From Chaetorhynchus papuensis (Eukaryota; Chordata; Aves; Passeriformes; Rhipiduridae), in assembly GCA_013396525.1 (NCBI GenBank), contig VWYX01000123.1, positions 156,625-220,624 on the forward strand: a stretch of 64,000 nucleotides of DNA, in the 5' to 3' direction. This document shows positions 46,761 to 59,620 of this stretch, piece after piece. The notes under the pieces are model-generated. The model made no database searches, was not told where the DNA came from, and saw only the letters and a program-made list of their open reading frames with translations. Both the position numbers and the translations under genes were made by a program. How positions within the stretch are numbered: position 1 is the first letter of the stretch; every line of letters starts with the position of its first letter.

Positions 46761-49334
46761 CTCTAAAGCAAAATGCTAACAATCAATTCACATTACTGGG
46801 ATGCTTAGGCTGTCAGCAGGAGCATGTTTATTATGATTATTATTATTTATGGACACAAGGAAGAAGACATTACAGTATTTGCAATCATCTATATGTTCCA
46901 CAGAGTAGGATATTTTAGTCCCAACATAGCTATATATCCACATGGCCTTGCTTAGCCGATTTGTCTAATCGATTTGTGAATGTCCTTATCTTTAAAGATG
47001 TCACCTTGTATTTACAATCATTGGCAGGTCATTATCCATAAAGATATCTCAACTAATTTTTTTTCTTCAGCCTGAATCCTATTACTTATCCACTGTACAC
47101 CAGAATCTCTTTTCACTCTCTTATGGTCCTTTTTGGGGGTGGAAGAATTTATAAGGATGTATCAAAGGTTTAAAAACAATCCATGAGATATTTGTATTCC
47201 AAAATGGGTTTTAGGTAAATAATGAAGTGACACTCAATTTAGAGAAGGCTTTATTACTAAAGAAGGAACTCTTATTTCAATCACATCTTGATTCAGTTGA
47301 ACTCCAGTTTGGTTTTCTCAGTGCTGTAGTAAGAACCCCAACTGCAAGCATTGATTACAGTAAGATATACAGAAGCATCAAATAAGAACAAGCAATACTT
47401 CTGTTTAAATGCACCTCGTCCTTCACCATAAGAAAGCACAAACGCTATCAAACTGGAAGTACTTTTAGAATAGGTAAGAACTATGAACACTATTTAAGTT
47501 AAATGTAAATAACTAAAACCAAAGTAAAGCTGAAATACATAAAGAATGTACTGCAGGAAACAATGAGATATGGAATTTCTGCTTTCTATAGACTTCCATA
47601 TTATTCTTACAATGATTTTGGATACATCATTATTCCTTGTAGCCCTCTTGGTACTTCAATTTCCAAATCCTGGGAACAGTATACTTACGCCTGCTGAGTT
47701 CTTTTTTCCTAAGTTTTGTTTTCATTTTCCTCTGATGCAATGTTGCATTTTGTGTAGAGGCAGTGAATAGGTTATTGTAAAATAGAGGATTAATATTAAT
47801 GCACACTCTTAACAGCTTTTATCAGGAATACAGTGTGAGCCTCCTTGAAAGATTTTTTTGTCCTTTTCTTGGGGTATGACAGTATGATGTATATGATCTA
47901 TCATGCTCATTTCCTTCACGCATTCTTAGCCCTACTGGAGCAGCCTCAGAATGATGGTAATCTTATGAAAACTCAAAATGATTTGTTTATTACTGAAGGT
48001 TTATTTAAGGCTGTCACCATGACCTATATCCATTAGTAACCTCAAGAATTCTTAAAGGGACACCGGTGCCATTACCTGCTATTTTCAGCTGTACTCCACG
48101 ATAGCAGAAAGCTAAGGCTGTAGCTTCTAAGAGCTTTTGATAAATTATATTGCTATCCTTCCCTCCCCATCAACCTTCTATGTTCTATAGGTCTCTTGCC
48201 TGGAAAAATGTTTAATCCCTCCCATGTCACTCAAGCAGCACATATAAGGGCACTGAAAGAAGGGAAATGAGGTAGCAACATCCATGTATTCCAGTGTATT
48301 GGCTTTCAGCAATTTGACTCCACAGGCAAATTGTTTTGAATAAAAAAGAGCAGGAGCCCAGATTCACTCGGAGGACACAATGACCTAGCTCAGCACCAGA
48401 GTCCACTACCTACGTGGCCTTCATATTTACAAGCTTACACCCCAGCTCCCTCACAGACAAGCCACGTAAAGGACCCCGTTTCTTCCAAGAGGGCTGTGCA
48501 GCCACCAGAAAAGCCCCTGTCCTGCCCCCCTAAGTTGCTCTGCCAGGTTCCGAGCACGGTCACAAGATGGCTTCGTGCAGCAAAGGTGGAATAGAAAATG
48601 GCAGAGTTCCTCACCATCTCTAGGTTTCATATTTAGTACCTTAATTGTCACACAGAAAAGTATAAATATTTTCTCACATTGTTTTGAAGAATTACATCCC
48701 GTTTCCCCAGATGAAGCCCTAAGTTACGATCCCTCGCCACTGCAGTCAGTCCTGTCAAAGACATTATACTTTGCATTTCACTTACATTCAGATGAGAGCC
48801 AGGGCTACATCCTGACTAGCTGCTACATGATCCTTCTGGCATGGCTTTAGGCTGAATGACTGTTCCAGTTCATGACATCTGAGGTGCAAGTGAGACAACA
48901 GCTTCAGGTTTTGGCAGAAAAGGGCAGGCACTAACCCCAGCAAGGACCTGCAGCCATGAGTTCTGGGTAGTGAGGAGTGACCACCCTCTATGTGAGCATA
49001 GTCAGGAAGTATTTAGGATCTTCACTAAGGACATTCATGGATGGGGCTATCTTAGAGCATACTACAGCTATATTATATGTTACTGTATTAAAACAAAGTA
49101 ATGCAGCTGCCACCTGCCCTGCGCTGAGTATTTACACTACTCTGGGAGTAAAAGACTTGGGTTTAGGCTCTCTTCAGCCTGAGAGGAATTAAATCCACGT
49201 CCCAAGAGAAAATCCTGTCCACCAGACTGTGACAAGACAGTCTATCCCAAGCCTGCAGCACGGGAACATTAGGGTTTTCTCCTAGCATTCAGACTGCTGT
49301 TACGATTCCAGAAAGAAACCCCGGTTATGTGTAC
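46761..49334. other. Intergenic, no gene recognised
   Basis: AT-rich DNA with frames under 100 codons and no repeat recognised. 48430-48600 is slightly more GC-rich. Confidence 0.45.
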
Positions 49335-49605
49335 ACAGGATCAGAGGGTGACTCAGTAAGGGACCTCAGGAAGTCTCTCATCTCAGCTATGAGATCAGAA
49401 TAGCTTGGCCATGGCCTTGTCCAGTCTGGTTTTGAGACCCTCCGAAGGTGGAGATTACAGCCTCTGAGTGACCTGTTTCACTGCTTGACTCTCATAATGG
49501 GGGAAAAGGTTTTTCTTATACCCACCTGACACTCTTTTACCTCACCTCTTGCCCTCCTGACATGTACCTCTGTGGAGAGCCTGGATTTGTCTACTCAATA
49601 ACATC
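49335..49605 (-). mobile_element. CR1 LINE fragment, older copy
   Basis: On the plus strand 'agggacctcaggaagtctctc', 'agctatgagatcaga', 'ggccttgtccagtctggttttgagaccctccgaaggtggagatt', 'cctctgagtgacctgtttcactgcttgac' and 'aaaggtttttcttata' match the reverse complement of a CR1 3' region. The octamer tail and the 5' part are missing, and divergence is well above that of the 12458-13049 copy. Confidence 0.85.
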
Positions 49606-50829
49606 CTCACAGTTACTGGCAGGCTTCTAGGAAAGACAGAGTTTTGCTCCTTATATCCTGACTCAGTCTACAGCAGTAAGGGTCCTCTGAAGCAACCCTA
49701 GATCCTTCAGTCTGTGTCATGAGGTGACAGCTCCAGACCTCAGCCACCTTAGTGTGCACAGTGATCCAACTACAAAAGAAAGAACAGAAAACTGGAAAGT
49801 GCTGTCACACCAGGTGTGGTGCTTACTAAGCCCTCCTAATCCTCAGTCCTCATAAAACTGATGAGAACTTTCTTGCCATGCCCTTGTGGTAGGAAATTAT
49901 GTAAAAAAAGATGGGCACCACCAAAGATAGTCATAGTCCCAGTCTTCGGCACACCTAGCTTTTCATGATTCTCCATAAATGACTCCTAAGTGGAATGCAC
50001 AGACCCATCTGCCCTAATAGAATGGTGATCATCTCCACAGAAAAAAACACTTCTGAGCACATGGGGAAATCAGAAAACTTCCAGGTTAAGATTAGGCAAA
50101 ATCTACTGGCATTTTCCATAGATTCACTCCTACAGCTTCCTGTTCAGCATGCTGCTTTCCGTATTTCCTATTGTCAGGCATCTAATTCTTCTGCACTAGA
50201 TAAGCGAGTCTGTCATCTTACCTGGGCTGTGAATTCCCCAAGATGATAGGATATAAAAGAGCAAAGGTTTACTGTGTGAGTTCACCTTGAGAATGTAGTT
50301 CAAAATTACAGGGTTTACCTCCTTAGTCCAGACTATCTCAATTAGCACATATGCTCTTCCTGCCTGGCTAAATCAACTTATTCCCTTCAGAGATCTCATC
50401 TCCTGTCTTTTCCATCTAAAATCTCCCAGTTTATTTTACCTTATCCAAGGACCTGGCTATGTTGAGCTCTGCATTAATCTGCCAAGGAATTAAAGAAATG
50501 CTATTAAGCTTATTTCATATTCTAGCATGGGAGAAAACAAAATCCTTCTTCTCTTGTCTTCTTTCCTGTAACGGCAGAAAAAATTTGCTTCCCTCTTGGA
50601 ATCTGACTTCACACAATGGAACTCTGTACCTTTGAGTCCTGGTAAAAGGGTTGAGATTACAGGCTTGAATCATCCCTTAGCTTGGTTTGTGAAGTTGTAT
50701 GTCTCATACAGGACAGGCATGAACAGGCTGTGGCACAAAGTCAATCTCCAGAGTCAAGAGGCTGGATCATTTGAAGTCTGTAGGCAGTAAAGGTGTACAT
50801 ACAGAAAGTACATACAGTGTAACTCTTTA
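49606..50829. other. Intergenic, no gene recognised
   Basis: Ordinary DNA with short frames only. The first hundred bases may hold further CR1 sequence too diverged to follow. Confidence 0.45.
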
Positions 50830-50905
50830 CAGTGGTAGTGCCAGGTTACAGCTAGACTTGATAATCTTAAAGGTCTCTTCCAACCTTGATTCTGTGATTC
50901 TATGG
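50830..50905 (+). mobile_element. CR1 LINE 3' tail
   Basis: 'gctagacttgataatcttaaaggtctcttccaacc' followed by 'ttgattctgtgattctatgg' is the CR1 terminus with one-and-a-half tail octamers. It is a 5'-truncated copy of about 75 bases on the plus strand. Confidence 0.85.
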
Positions 50906-52199
50906 ATGTCATACATGCATCCAGCTCAAAACATGGCTCTGCATCCAAGCTGAAGAGCTCACCTGGCCAAAGTGTGCCCTAGGAAGATATGCATATCCTA
51001 GAATTCCCTTTAGCTTGTCAGCTAGTGAAAAAATCCAAACCCAGTAACTTGAAGGATCAAGGTACCTGACTCTCATTTCCCTATGAGTTAGGAATGCCCA
51101 AAATGTGACTTAAGGCCCAAGCTTCAAAGTACCTTTGGGTATGGAGGTCCCTGGATGCAGGTGATAAGTGAAGTAAACCACATAGTTTTAGGACTACAGG
51201 CCTGTGGCAACACTCTGTAGCCATGCAGAACTACATCATGTCTGCAACAGCTGGGCCAAAGAATTTCAGACACAATTATAAGCTTTATCCAGACCTTTAC
51301 AAATATTTTGTGTTAGTCTATAAAACGGAGCTGTTTGCAAAATTCAAGGTGATAATTAAAACAAAATCTTTGAGAGAACATTTTTATGTAAGAAAGAAAA
51401 AATAATTTTTTTTGTGTTCAGACAAAACTTAGCACAGGCTTGTGTAATGACTGTTCTCATAAGGTGCATTGGTAGAGTATACAATTAAAACTAGTCCCTA
51501 CAAATGTTTAAATGTGACCATGATAGCAGTAAATAATGAGGAGTTACTTTCAAACCAATTACTATTTTAGTCATACCAAATTCAGGACCCAAGGGTACAA
51601 AGACAAAAATAAGGACTCCTCTATGCTGTGTCTTCAAAATCTCCATTCTCTCTGATTATAAGGGTATGATAGCCCATATGGTGAGAAATGATTTTTAAAG
51701 TTTGCAGATTTCACCCTTAAACTGTTGGGAAACATGCTTTCTTTAGCAGCAAGGCAAATTCTTACTGGGTAAGAGAACTTAGACTCACTTTTAGTGATAA
51801 GAAAGCAGCCCTTCTTTGGGACACTACAATTCCAATCACAGCAAATGGCCCACAAGGACCATCTGTTGGTCTGTTGAAATGCCTGAATAAGAGGGTGAAA
51901 GAAGAGGAGATAGCTGATAAATTAGAGCTCTCCTGAAACATCTATGTGCATAAACATTACATCTAAAATAGCTTCATGCTGTCAGAGGAGGACAAGCAAC
52001 TCTTCTGTATGGCTTGGCGAAGCATGGGTGGAAAACTTCTAATGGAGTGCTGTGTTTCGAAGAAAATTTAAAGTCCAGATAGGTTGTTAGGAATGCTACA
52101 CAGAGCTGTGTGCCTTTGGACTACCTTTCTGTAAGCTGCAACTTAGCTCGGCTGCAAATAAATTGCTTGTGTAGATGAAGAAATCACAGTGTGAAATGG
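50906..52199. other. Intergenic, no gene recognised
   Basis: AT-rich DNA, no frames above 75 codons, no repeat recognised. Confidence 0.5.
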
Positions 52200-52270
52200 T
52201 ATGCCTGGTGCTATGCAGGAGGTCAGAGCAGATGAGCACAACAGCCCTTCTGGCCTAACAATCTATGGAG
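52200..52270 (+). mobile_element. Ancient CR1 LINE 3' end
   Basis: 'gtgctatgcaggaggtcagagcagatgagcacaacagcccttctggccta' and 'acaatctatggag' match the 3' end of an old amniote CR1 group ('...gcaggaggtcagactagatgatcataatggtcccttctggccttaaaatctatg'). The group is different from the one at 43970-44100. Confidence 0.75.
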
Positions 52271-52825
52271 TGTACCAAATCTTGCAGGAGGCAGTGTCTA
52301 TGCAGACAAGAAACAGAAAAATCACCTACATAGTTACAGTAGCACTATACGTAAAATGGAGAATCTAAAACAGTGTGAATTAGCCAGAGGTCATTTTTTT
52401 ATTTACTGAACCATGTATATATGTGTAGGTGGCAGAGGTAAATGAAACTGATCCTTCAATTCAATCACCCACCAGATTTGTCCAAACTAGAGAGATTATT
52501 CTATCTAAATCCTGTATATTTATATATTTTGGAACGAAACTCAAAATAAACAGCAGAGTTGGTGGGTACTATCACAGAAAGGCCTTTCCAAACCACCAGC
52601 ATCTGCCTCTAAACATTAACTGGCTTGCTCACAACTGAAATGCACACAAGAAAGATTGGCACCTGCTAATGAAAGTATTGCTTCCCGGCTATGTTGGGTA
52701 AACATCAGTTTGATTAAATCATTTTGGGTTTAATAAAGAAGAATGGGCTAGGGTTAGGAGAAACACCACAGAAGTGGCTGGATCCCCGTCAGGTGCGAGG
52801 GATATGAATATACACATACATATAT
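52271..52825. other. Intergenic, no gene recognised
   Basis: AT-rich DNA ahead of the TG array and CpG island. TATATATTTGTG-type sequence borders the array. No gene. Confidence 0.5.
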
Positions 52826-52852
52826 TTGTGTGTGTGTGTGTGTGTGTGTGTA
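52826..52852 (+). repeat. (TG)n dinucleotide microsatellite
   Basis: About 13 TG units end 8 bases before the CpG-rich segment. Minus-strand frames through it carry a THTHTH string and are not coding. Confidence 0.95.
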
Positions 52853-52859
52853 TGGACTC

Positions 52860-53360
52860 TCCGGTACATGTTTTTGTCTGCTGTGTGCTCGGCGGAGCCC
52901 TCGGCGGCCGGGGGGCAGCGCCAGGGACTCGGAACCCCGGTGCTGGCGGCAGCGGGTGGCCCCGAGCGGGGCCAGGTAGCTTCCCCCGCCCCATGCCCGC
53001 GCCCCAATCCCGCCGGTCCGGGCAGAAAGCGGGGCGGCAGCCGGCAGATGGAGCACAAGGCCAGAAACCGGGCTGGGGAACGCGCTGGGGGGAAGGGGGG
53101 AGCTGCAAAACTGCCCGGTCCTTTGATTCATAAAACACATAAATCCTCCGAGATGAATAATAACAGGAAAAAGCAGTGACTGTGCGCTTCCCACGAGGCG
53201 AAAATACTCAGAAGTCCCAGCAGCCGCACGGTGACTGCCTGTCTTTAGCCTGGAATTCATGTTTGGACGGCAGTTCCGTAGGGAGATTGTCGAGATTCGC
53301 GCACCTTCTGCGTGTCCCTGTGTCTGTTTCACTCGCCTTCGTGGAAAAGTACGTTCCCAT
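52860..53360. promoter_or_regulatory. CpG island, candidate promoter or first exon
   Basis: 52860-53085 is about 70% G+C and holds roughly 25 CpG dinucleotides in 225 bases, against near-absence of CpG elsewhere in the window. A weaker tail of CpGs continues to about 53360 (gcgcttcc, cacgaggcg, gccgcacgg, gtcgagattcgcgc, ctgcgtg, ctcgccttcg). GC-box-like 'gcggggcgg' is at 53027-53035. A donor-like CAG|GTAGCT occurs at 52973 on the plus strand. The frames of 119-192 codons here run through the TG array or switch composition, so I do not call a protein. It may be an orphan island or the 5' end of an uncalled transcript. Confidence 0.65.
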
Positions 53361-53520
53361 CACCACCCTGCAAATTAACAGTGTAGCATGCAGTGATTGC
53401 TGCTTGGTGTTGTAAGACCTACCATGCACCGTCAATCTAACAGCTTATAAAGTCTGAGAAGTCTCAGTCCCTCCCTGAGAAGTAGAACAGTTCTGGTTTT
53501 TAAAAGAGCATTTAGAAAAG

Positions 53521-53570
53521 AAAAAAAAAAAGGCATTTTCAGGAGCCCTTAAAAAAAAAAAAAAAAAAAA
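53521..53570 (+). repeat. Two poly-A tracts
   Basis: A runs of 11 (53521-53531) and 20 (53551-53570) are separated by 'ggcattttcaggagccctt'. No adjacent gene-like sequence or target duplication suggests a processed pseudogene. Confidence 0.9.
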
Positions 53571-54504
53571 GTTTTTAGATAAATGACCCACAGGCAGAGA
53601 TAAAGCCCTGAATTTCAAGGTCCTATAACTCTCACAGAAGCTTCATCATCATTGTCACAGCTGACGTACAACATTGATTTTTGTGTTATTATCCAGACCA
53701 GCCAGGACATAATGTGTGAACATCTACCATCTATTTTTCCACTGGCTTTTATTTCTAATGTGCCCCAGACTCTGAGCAAATGTGAATCCGAGCCCCTTAG
53801 TTCAGTCAAATTTATTATCCTTAAGGGAGGGGGACCGAAATCACAATTGTAAGTGCTCCCTCCGCTCACACACGCATGCACGCACACACACACTAGATGT
53901 GCTGTCTGTGCACCACTCCCCTATTGTTTTCACTGTAACTGATTTTGGCACCAGCTCTTTAGCACTTTGGAAGGGCCTTCATTAGCACTGGGACACTGTC
54001 CAAAAGGAATCCAGAAAAATCAACACATGGCTGCTCTTGTTCTCATGATAAATGACAGCTTTGGCTGAAAAACAACAACAGTAAGGAAGCAAAACAAAAC
54101 CCAAAAAGCAACAAGGGTAGCCATAATGTGAATAGGAGAAGTCAGACATGACTAACTCAGCCTGGATGAGGGAACGGGCTTGGCTGGGAGGGGCCAGGGG
54201 AATTCCTCCCTCAGTACTGTATTAAAAAAGTGGTTTGGCCTTTACACTGACAGGGGGGAGTTCGTTCTCAGAGGGGAGAGATGCAGGGCAGCGGGAAAAC
54301 ACTGCCAGACCAGACCACAGCACTTGGATGACGTGGAGTAAAGGGCAGCAGAACGGTGTGCTATGGAAAATAAAATGTCTGCCATCCTCATGAGGAGGAA
54401 GACGGACCCATGTACCTCACGTAAAGCAGAGCTCACAAATGCAGAGGATGTACTAGGCTGCCGTATTAACCCATTTATTCCCCAATGGCTGTGTTTACAC
54501 TCAA
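53571..54504. other. Intergenic, no gene recognised
   Basis: Contains a short CA array (53880-53892) and ordinary DNA. No exon or repeat family recognised. Confidence 0.5.
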
Positions 54505-54625
54505 ATCCTGAAGTGCTTACTCAGGCAAAACTCCCAGTTGACCTAGTCCTGAAGGCTTTAATCAGGAAGTATGCCCAATGACTTCAATGGGAGCTTTGTC
54601 TCAATAACTATTCAGGATATGGCCC
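54505..54625. repeat. Relic of a palindromic ancient amniote element
   Basis: The left arm 54505-54536 (atcctgaagtg...aactccca) and the reverse complement of 54588-54618 (atcctgaatag...agctccca) agree at roughly three quarters of positions. The inner text 'caatgacttcaatgggag' and the outer 'aggatatggccc' are the hallmarks of a palindromic repeat found widely in turtles, crocodilians and birds, as I remember it. The loop carries extra, unrelated bases. It is non-coding and presumably a non-autonomous element. Confidence 0.6.
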
Positions 54626-57600
54626 ATAGGGATCTTGAAACTAGAACTAATTGAATTTTTTGCACGACATGCCTTTTCAGTTGAAAAGAACCCTTTTTAT
54701 CCAAAAACAATTCTTCACAAAATGCATCAGCCATTTTTTCTTTATTATTGGCAAATTTCTATCATATTTCACCAGAATGGTCTAAAACTTCTTACTTTGT
54801 ACAGTTTAAAAAAAAAAAGACAAGCAAATAGTTTTGAAACAATGTTGGTGAAAACTGTGAAAAACACCTAGGGAAAGTCACAAGAAAAAATAAAGTCCTT
54901 TTTTTAAAGCAGGGAAAATCGGCTTACTAAGTTTATTTTGTCACTATTGGTAAAAATTCATTCCTTGCGTTTTGATTTCTTACATTAAGAACTATGATAC
55001 ACTACCAGTGAATACACAGGTTTGCATCTGTAGTTATCTTAAACCACCGACAACTTTTAAACTCATTTTGTAGCCTTTAAAAAGGAAACAAATGTCAGTC
55101 CCGACCTGTGAAATCTTCCATACACTTAAGCATAGGAGCTACAGGGAGTCCTTCAAGTTGAACAAAATTCAACAAATATTTTAGAACAGGTTGACATTCA
55201 GAACAGAAGACAGATGTGGAAAGAAGCACCATAAAGAAAATTTTGAGGCAAACATGCACAAATCTGTGAAAAGATGTACAAACCCATCCTAACTGTGACA
55301 AAATTCTCCTGCAACTGCCTAAAAAGTGGGGTTTGTGCCTTTCTTTTAACGTCTGAGAACAGCCTGCTTTTCCAAAAATGTATTTCAGGGCCTGGAGTCC
55401 AATCCAAGAAAGTTTTAAATACATTTTGAACTTACATTTTCAAATGAGAACATCTATTAAATTTCATAGAAAAAAAACCAAACAACAGCAAAAAAAATCT
55501 GCTGTAAATAAACCAAAGTAAATTTTCCAGAAATCCTCCTTGAGCTCTGCACACCACGTATCTCATCCCAGCTTGGCACAGATCAGATGGCTGGCCAACA
55601 GTGACCCATGAGAATACGCACAAGACCCTCACACATCAGCTGCATTACAACTTGTTCATTACCACGCACAGCATCCCACATTGATCATGAATATATATCA
55701 TTAGGAAACAGGCTGTACACTGATGAGAAGGAGTTTGGAAATTGTCCTGCTTGAAATTCACATGAGAAGTACATTTCTGATAGATGCTTAGGCTGTTGAC
55801 TTAATATGGTTAAAAGCTAAGCGGGTATTATATTGGAACTTGCACCTGGATCTCTATCCATTCAGAAATATTCAGAGACAAGTCCTATTACTGATTTTTA
55901 TTTTGCTACAAAGCGAAAGGCCTGATGAGATTTGCTGAGAAATCCCCTCTGGTGTCTGAATTTAAATCAAGCTTGGGTCAGGCATTTGTTCTGAAACAAC
56001 AGCACACCTCCGTGTTTTCAGATGAGCTTCATGTAAAGCTAGATCTTTGCAGAGCTACAGTCCAAACAAAAATTCAGGGACACTAGTAGATTTGAGCTTA
56101 TGCTTTCCCATATCTCCCTTGTGAAGCTAAATCACTGGGAGCAGTCAGTTGAGCGACTTCTAAATTCCCCTTCACACCCACCCAATTAAACTTTTATCAT
56201 ATGGGTTGATCCCGTGATATAAAACACAAGTGTGTCTTAATGCAATCTGAAGTCGCAGGCAGCCTTCTGGGAGAAGGGCAGATGCCTGATGTACCTTAAG
56301 CTGATGTATTGGATGCTGTTTTTTCCTGCTTTATGCCATTAGTACACTTGTTCACCATCTCCCCTACCACATTGCCATCAGGGAGATCTAAGCTTGGCAG
56401 CAGGCTGGGATCCCTGCCTCTAAGCTGAAAGAGGTTGAGCTATTTGCAGAAATAATGCTTTCCAGACGTACTAAACAGCACTCATCTTTCCAGATGGAGG
56501 GGCATTAGTGTTGCTTCCAGCCATCTCTTCACCTTCTGGTGTACTTGCCACTCCTCCTGCATGCACCACGAGCCTTATGCTTCAGATACCTCTCCTGCAT
56601 GCTGAGAAACTCTGTGAGCTGCCTTGCACCTTGCAGCCCTTGGAGCCAGCTGGAGGTGGGATACAGCCCATCCCTTTTAGCGTGGGACTCCTGTCAGATG
56701 GGAAATGGGAAATGGGGGGCTCTGAAAGGAGCCAGAAGTTCAAGGACCCCTTTTTTTCTCCTGTGGTCTGTATTCCTGCTTAAAGGATTTAAAAAGGAGA
56801 GGATTTGGCAGGTAGAGGATCTGCTGAAGAGAAGCGTTGATAGCAGCCAAGCTAAAGAGGGGAAAGAGAGAGAGAGAGAGATAGAGAGAGGGAAAGTCAG
56901 TGATGAAGAGGCAACAGCCCCACTGCTAAACTAAAGCTTTTAATGGTCCCACAAGACCTGCAGACTGTCTGGTCCAACGACTAACAGCTAAGAGCCAAGC
57001 CTTGAACATGCAGCTCTTGGATCTGTGGCACACCAGGCTACATCAACCCTAACGAGGTCATCTGGATCACATGAATGCTTCAAGTCAAACAACTGAAAAA
57101 AAATTTATTTTTTCTTTCTTTTTTTTCCTTTTTTTGTTCTTCATGTGAATCCCCAGTGGAAGAAATCCACCGAACAAGCATGTTGATTTTGGCAAAGGCA
57201 CACACAGTCACTCTGTTCTAAAGATGAGCTGACACGTGCAGATTCACAGATTAGCCATTTCTAAAGGTTAATTAAATATTGCCATTGTTTTCCAAGCTAT
57301 TAATGTATGTTATTCTATTTTTCTCTGTTAAAGAACATCTGGGTTTTGGAGTTAAAAAATATGCAACCCTTTGTCCCCCTTCGAAAAAGGTCTTAAAAAA
57401 CACACACAGAGTGTCTCCTCTAAAAATATGGCATGACTGTCTTCAGAGTCACATTACAAAGTTGAGAAAAAAAATCTTTGAAAAAATATTAGGAAAAATG
57501 TTCTTCCATAGATCAAAACATTTGATGTGCATTCTCGTCTGCCGAGCGTGTCTCAGAACCAGCTCACACAGTAAATGAGCTGTAGAAGAGGCTCCCGGTA

Positions 57601-59389
57601 TTAGTCAGCCCTTCATCATTTGCTGAAGTTACTCAAAGTCATTACATTCAGACATGTTCCTGCTCCATCCTTTGGTGCCAGGATGTATGACAGCCAGTTT
57701 TGTTAACAGTGCTGGCACTGCTGGGTAAATTAAGTGGATCTGCACAGCTTTCCTTATCCCTGTCCTGTGTCCCTCCTCAGCAGTTCAGACTCAGTTTGTG
57801 AACAGATTTGAGGTGAAAGAAAGAATGAGTAGAATTAAAGAGAATGGAGGTATACAAACACTGATTTGGTAGAGTTTTCTTGGCAGGGATGTAAATGACT
57901 ACAACAGACTCAAGTCAGTCTTACCCTAGTGATCAAGTTTGGCAGCAGAAGCAAAGGAAAGCTAAGCTTTGCTTGCAGCTTTACTCTGCTGTTCCCGTGA
58001 TACCTGAGGCAAACCAGCTTCATTCCTTGCACCAAAACTCCTTTATTACATCTCCATGCCTCCACATCTCCAAGTGCTGGGCAGTGTGAAAAAACCAACA
58101 TGATAACATTTGTCTCCTCTTTGCACAGATAATAATAACTGCTTAAGATGCACATAAAAAAAGGGAATATAACCCAGCATCTTCTGTGCCTCCATTTACC
58201 TCTCTGCCAAGCAGTGACAGTCACATGCAGGTAATTCACAGTTGTGTCAAAAAGTTCAAGCTAATAATGCAAAAAAGTGCTTGAAAATTCTTAGTTGTAA
58301 GGAACACAGAAACATAAAATGTTGTTCTAAGAATGAGAATGTGATTTTTCATTCTCCGTGGCTATTTCTCATCAGCCAGACTTTGAGCTTCAACTTATGC
58401 TATCTGTATTCATCAAAGTCCCTTGCAAATCCTAAAGAGATTAACCCTCGCTGTTCCTGATTCTGGCCCCAACTGTGTTTAGGTCCCAGCCACCATCTAG
58501 GGTATAGTCTTGCCAACTGAGTGGTAATGAATGAACTAAACCTGCTGATGATACAAGTCAAAAACCAGTGAGGGTCTAACTCACATTCTTCTGCATGACC
58601 TTATCATCTTTGCAGCCAAGCTGTAGTAGTACCTGATCCCCTTTTCACCTCCTTTCTAGGATGTCCAACTCTGATGGATCACTTCCCCTGTTTACCTGGC
58701 CACACTAGCAAGAGATGAAGGGAACTCTGCACTTTCTCCTGCATCCCTCTATAAGGCATCAAGGGCTGGAAAAGCAAGGGCACAGAACTCATGGTGGGAG
58801 GTAAGCCTGGCTTGGAGCAAGACCAACCAGCCTTTGCAGGGTGCCCACCATATCCTGTGCTGCCATGGACTCAGCTACCTGTACTCTACACCACCATGTG
58901 CAGTCCATTCCCCTACTGCCCAATGCTACGACATTCAGCCCTTTCTGATCCTGCTGGGATCACAACAGTCAGATGAAATGAGAATAACTCTGTTATTTAT
59001 TTCTGCCATGTTCTTCTTGGAAGGATTGACAATTCCTCCTAACAAGCATTTCACTAGTCGGCAAAAAGTTATCCATACTGCAGTGCCTCTCCTGACCTGC
59101 AAGTTAGCAAACAATAAATCTTAATTACCCTTAAATGCTAGAAATTTGCAATGAATGGGGCCACATTAGTCAGTTGTGAATTGGTCCTGACTCCTGCCTC
59201 TGCTTTGGCTGGAGATGCCAGCTGCAGGAATACATAAATTAGTTTTTTATTTGTTTGTGCCAGTACAATCAGTTGTAGTTGTTTCTTAAGAGCATTTCCA
59301 GTATTAGTGGGCTTACTGGCATTCATCCTATTAGCATCTCTGATGCAGGTGCCATCTGGAAAGTTTTATTTTAAAAGACTTTTAGTATT
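54626..59389. other. Intergenic, no gene recognised
   Basis: Long AT-rich stretch. It holds a GA array (56865-56891) and an A/T homopolymer-rich segment (57096-57143). Frames such as 56539-56934 plus (131 codons) run into the GA array as alternating R and E residues and are not credible. No repeat family recognised. Confidence 0.45.
56865..56891 (+). repeat. (GA)n dinucleotide array
   Basis: agagagagagagagag, one 'at' interruption, then agagagag. Confidence 0.9.
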
Positions 59390-59620
59390 GTACTTAGGTT
59401 AATAAGAAAGCGTTATTTTTAAATATCGCGGCAGTTTTCCAGAGTGCAGCTCAGTCTCATGACATCTGCTCAGTGGATACTTGTTACCTTTGGGTTTATT
59501 GAAAGAAACCCTCTGAATAACCTTTTTGTTAGCAATCTGCTTTATCGGCCCTGCAATGGAATAGCGCTGGAGTGCAAATGGAGTTGCTAGCAGAGGGGAT
59601 TTTCTGTGCTGTAACAAGCT
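59390..59620. promoter_or_regulatory. Candidate conserved non-coding element
   Basis: A repeat-free block retains CpGs in AT-rich context (aaagcgtta, atatcgcggcag, ttatcggcc, tagcgctgg). It has motif-like sequences including 'tttatcgg', 'gagtgcaaatgg' (near-octamer), 'ggtttattgaaag' and 'atttttaaata'. The pattern suggests constraint; no alignment is available. Confidence 0.35.

Noticed and set aside
52754..53332. 192-codon minus-strand frame through the CpG island
   Set aside because: It reads through the TG microsatellite as a THTHTH string and is explained by CpG-island composition.
53521..53570. Poly-A tracts as the tail of a processed pseudogene
   Set aside because: No gene-derived sequence upstream on either strand and no flanking duplication.
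56936..57060. Possible CR1 remnant ('tttaatggtccc...gtctggtccaac')
   Set aside because: Only short phrases match and the order of landmarks is not maintained.
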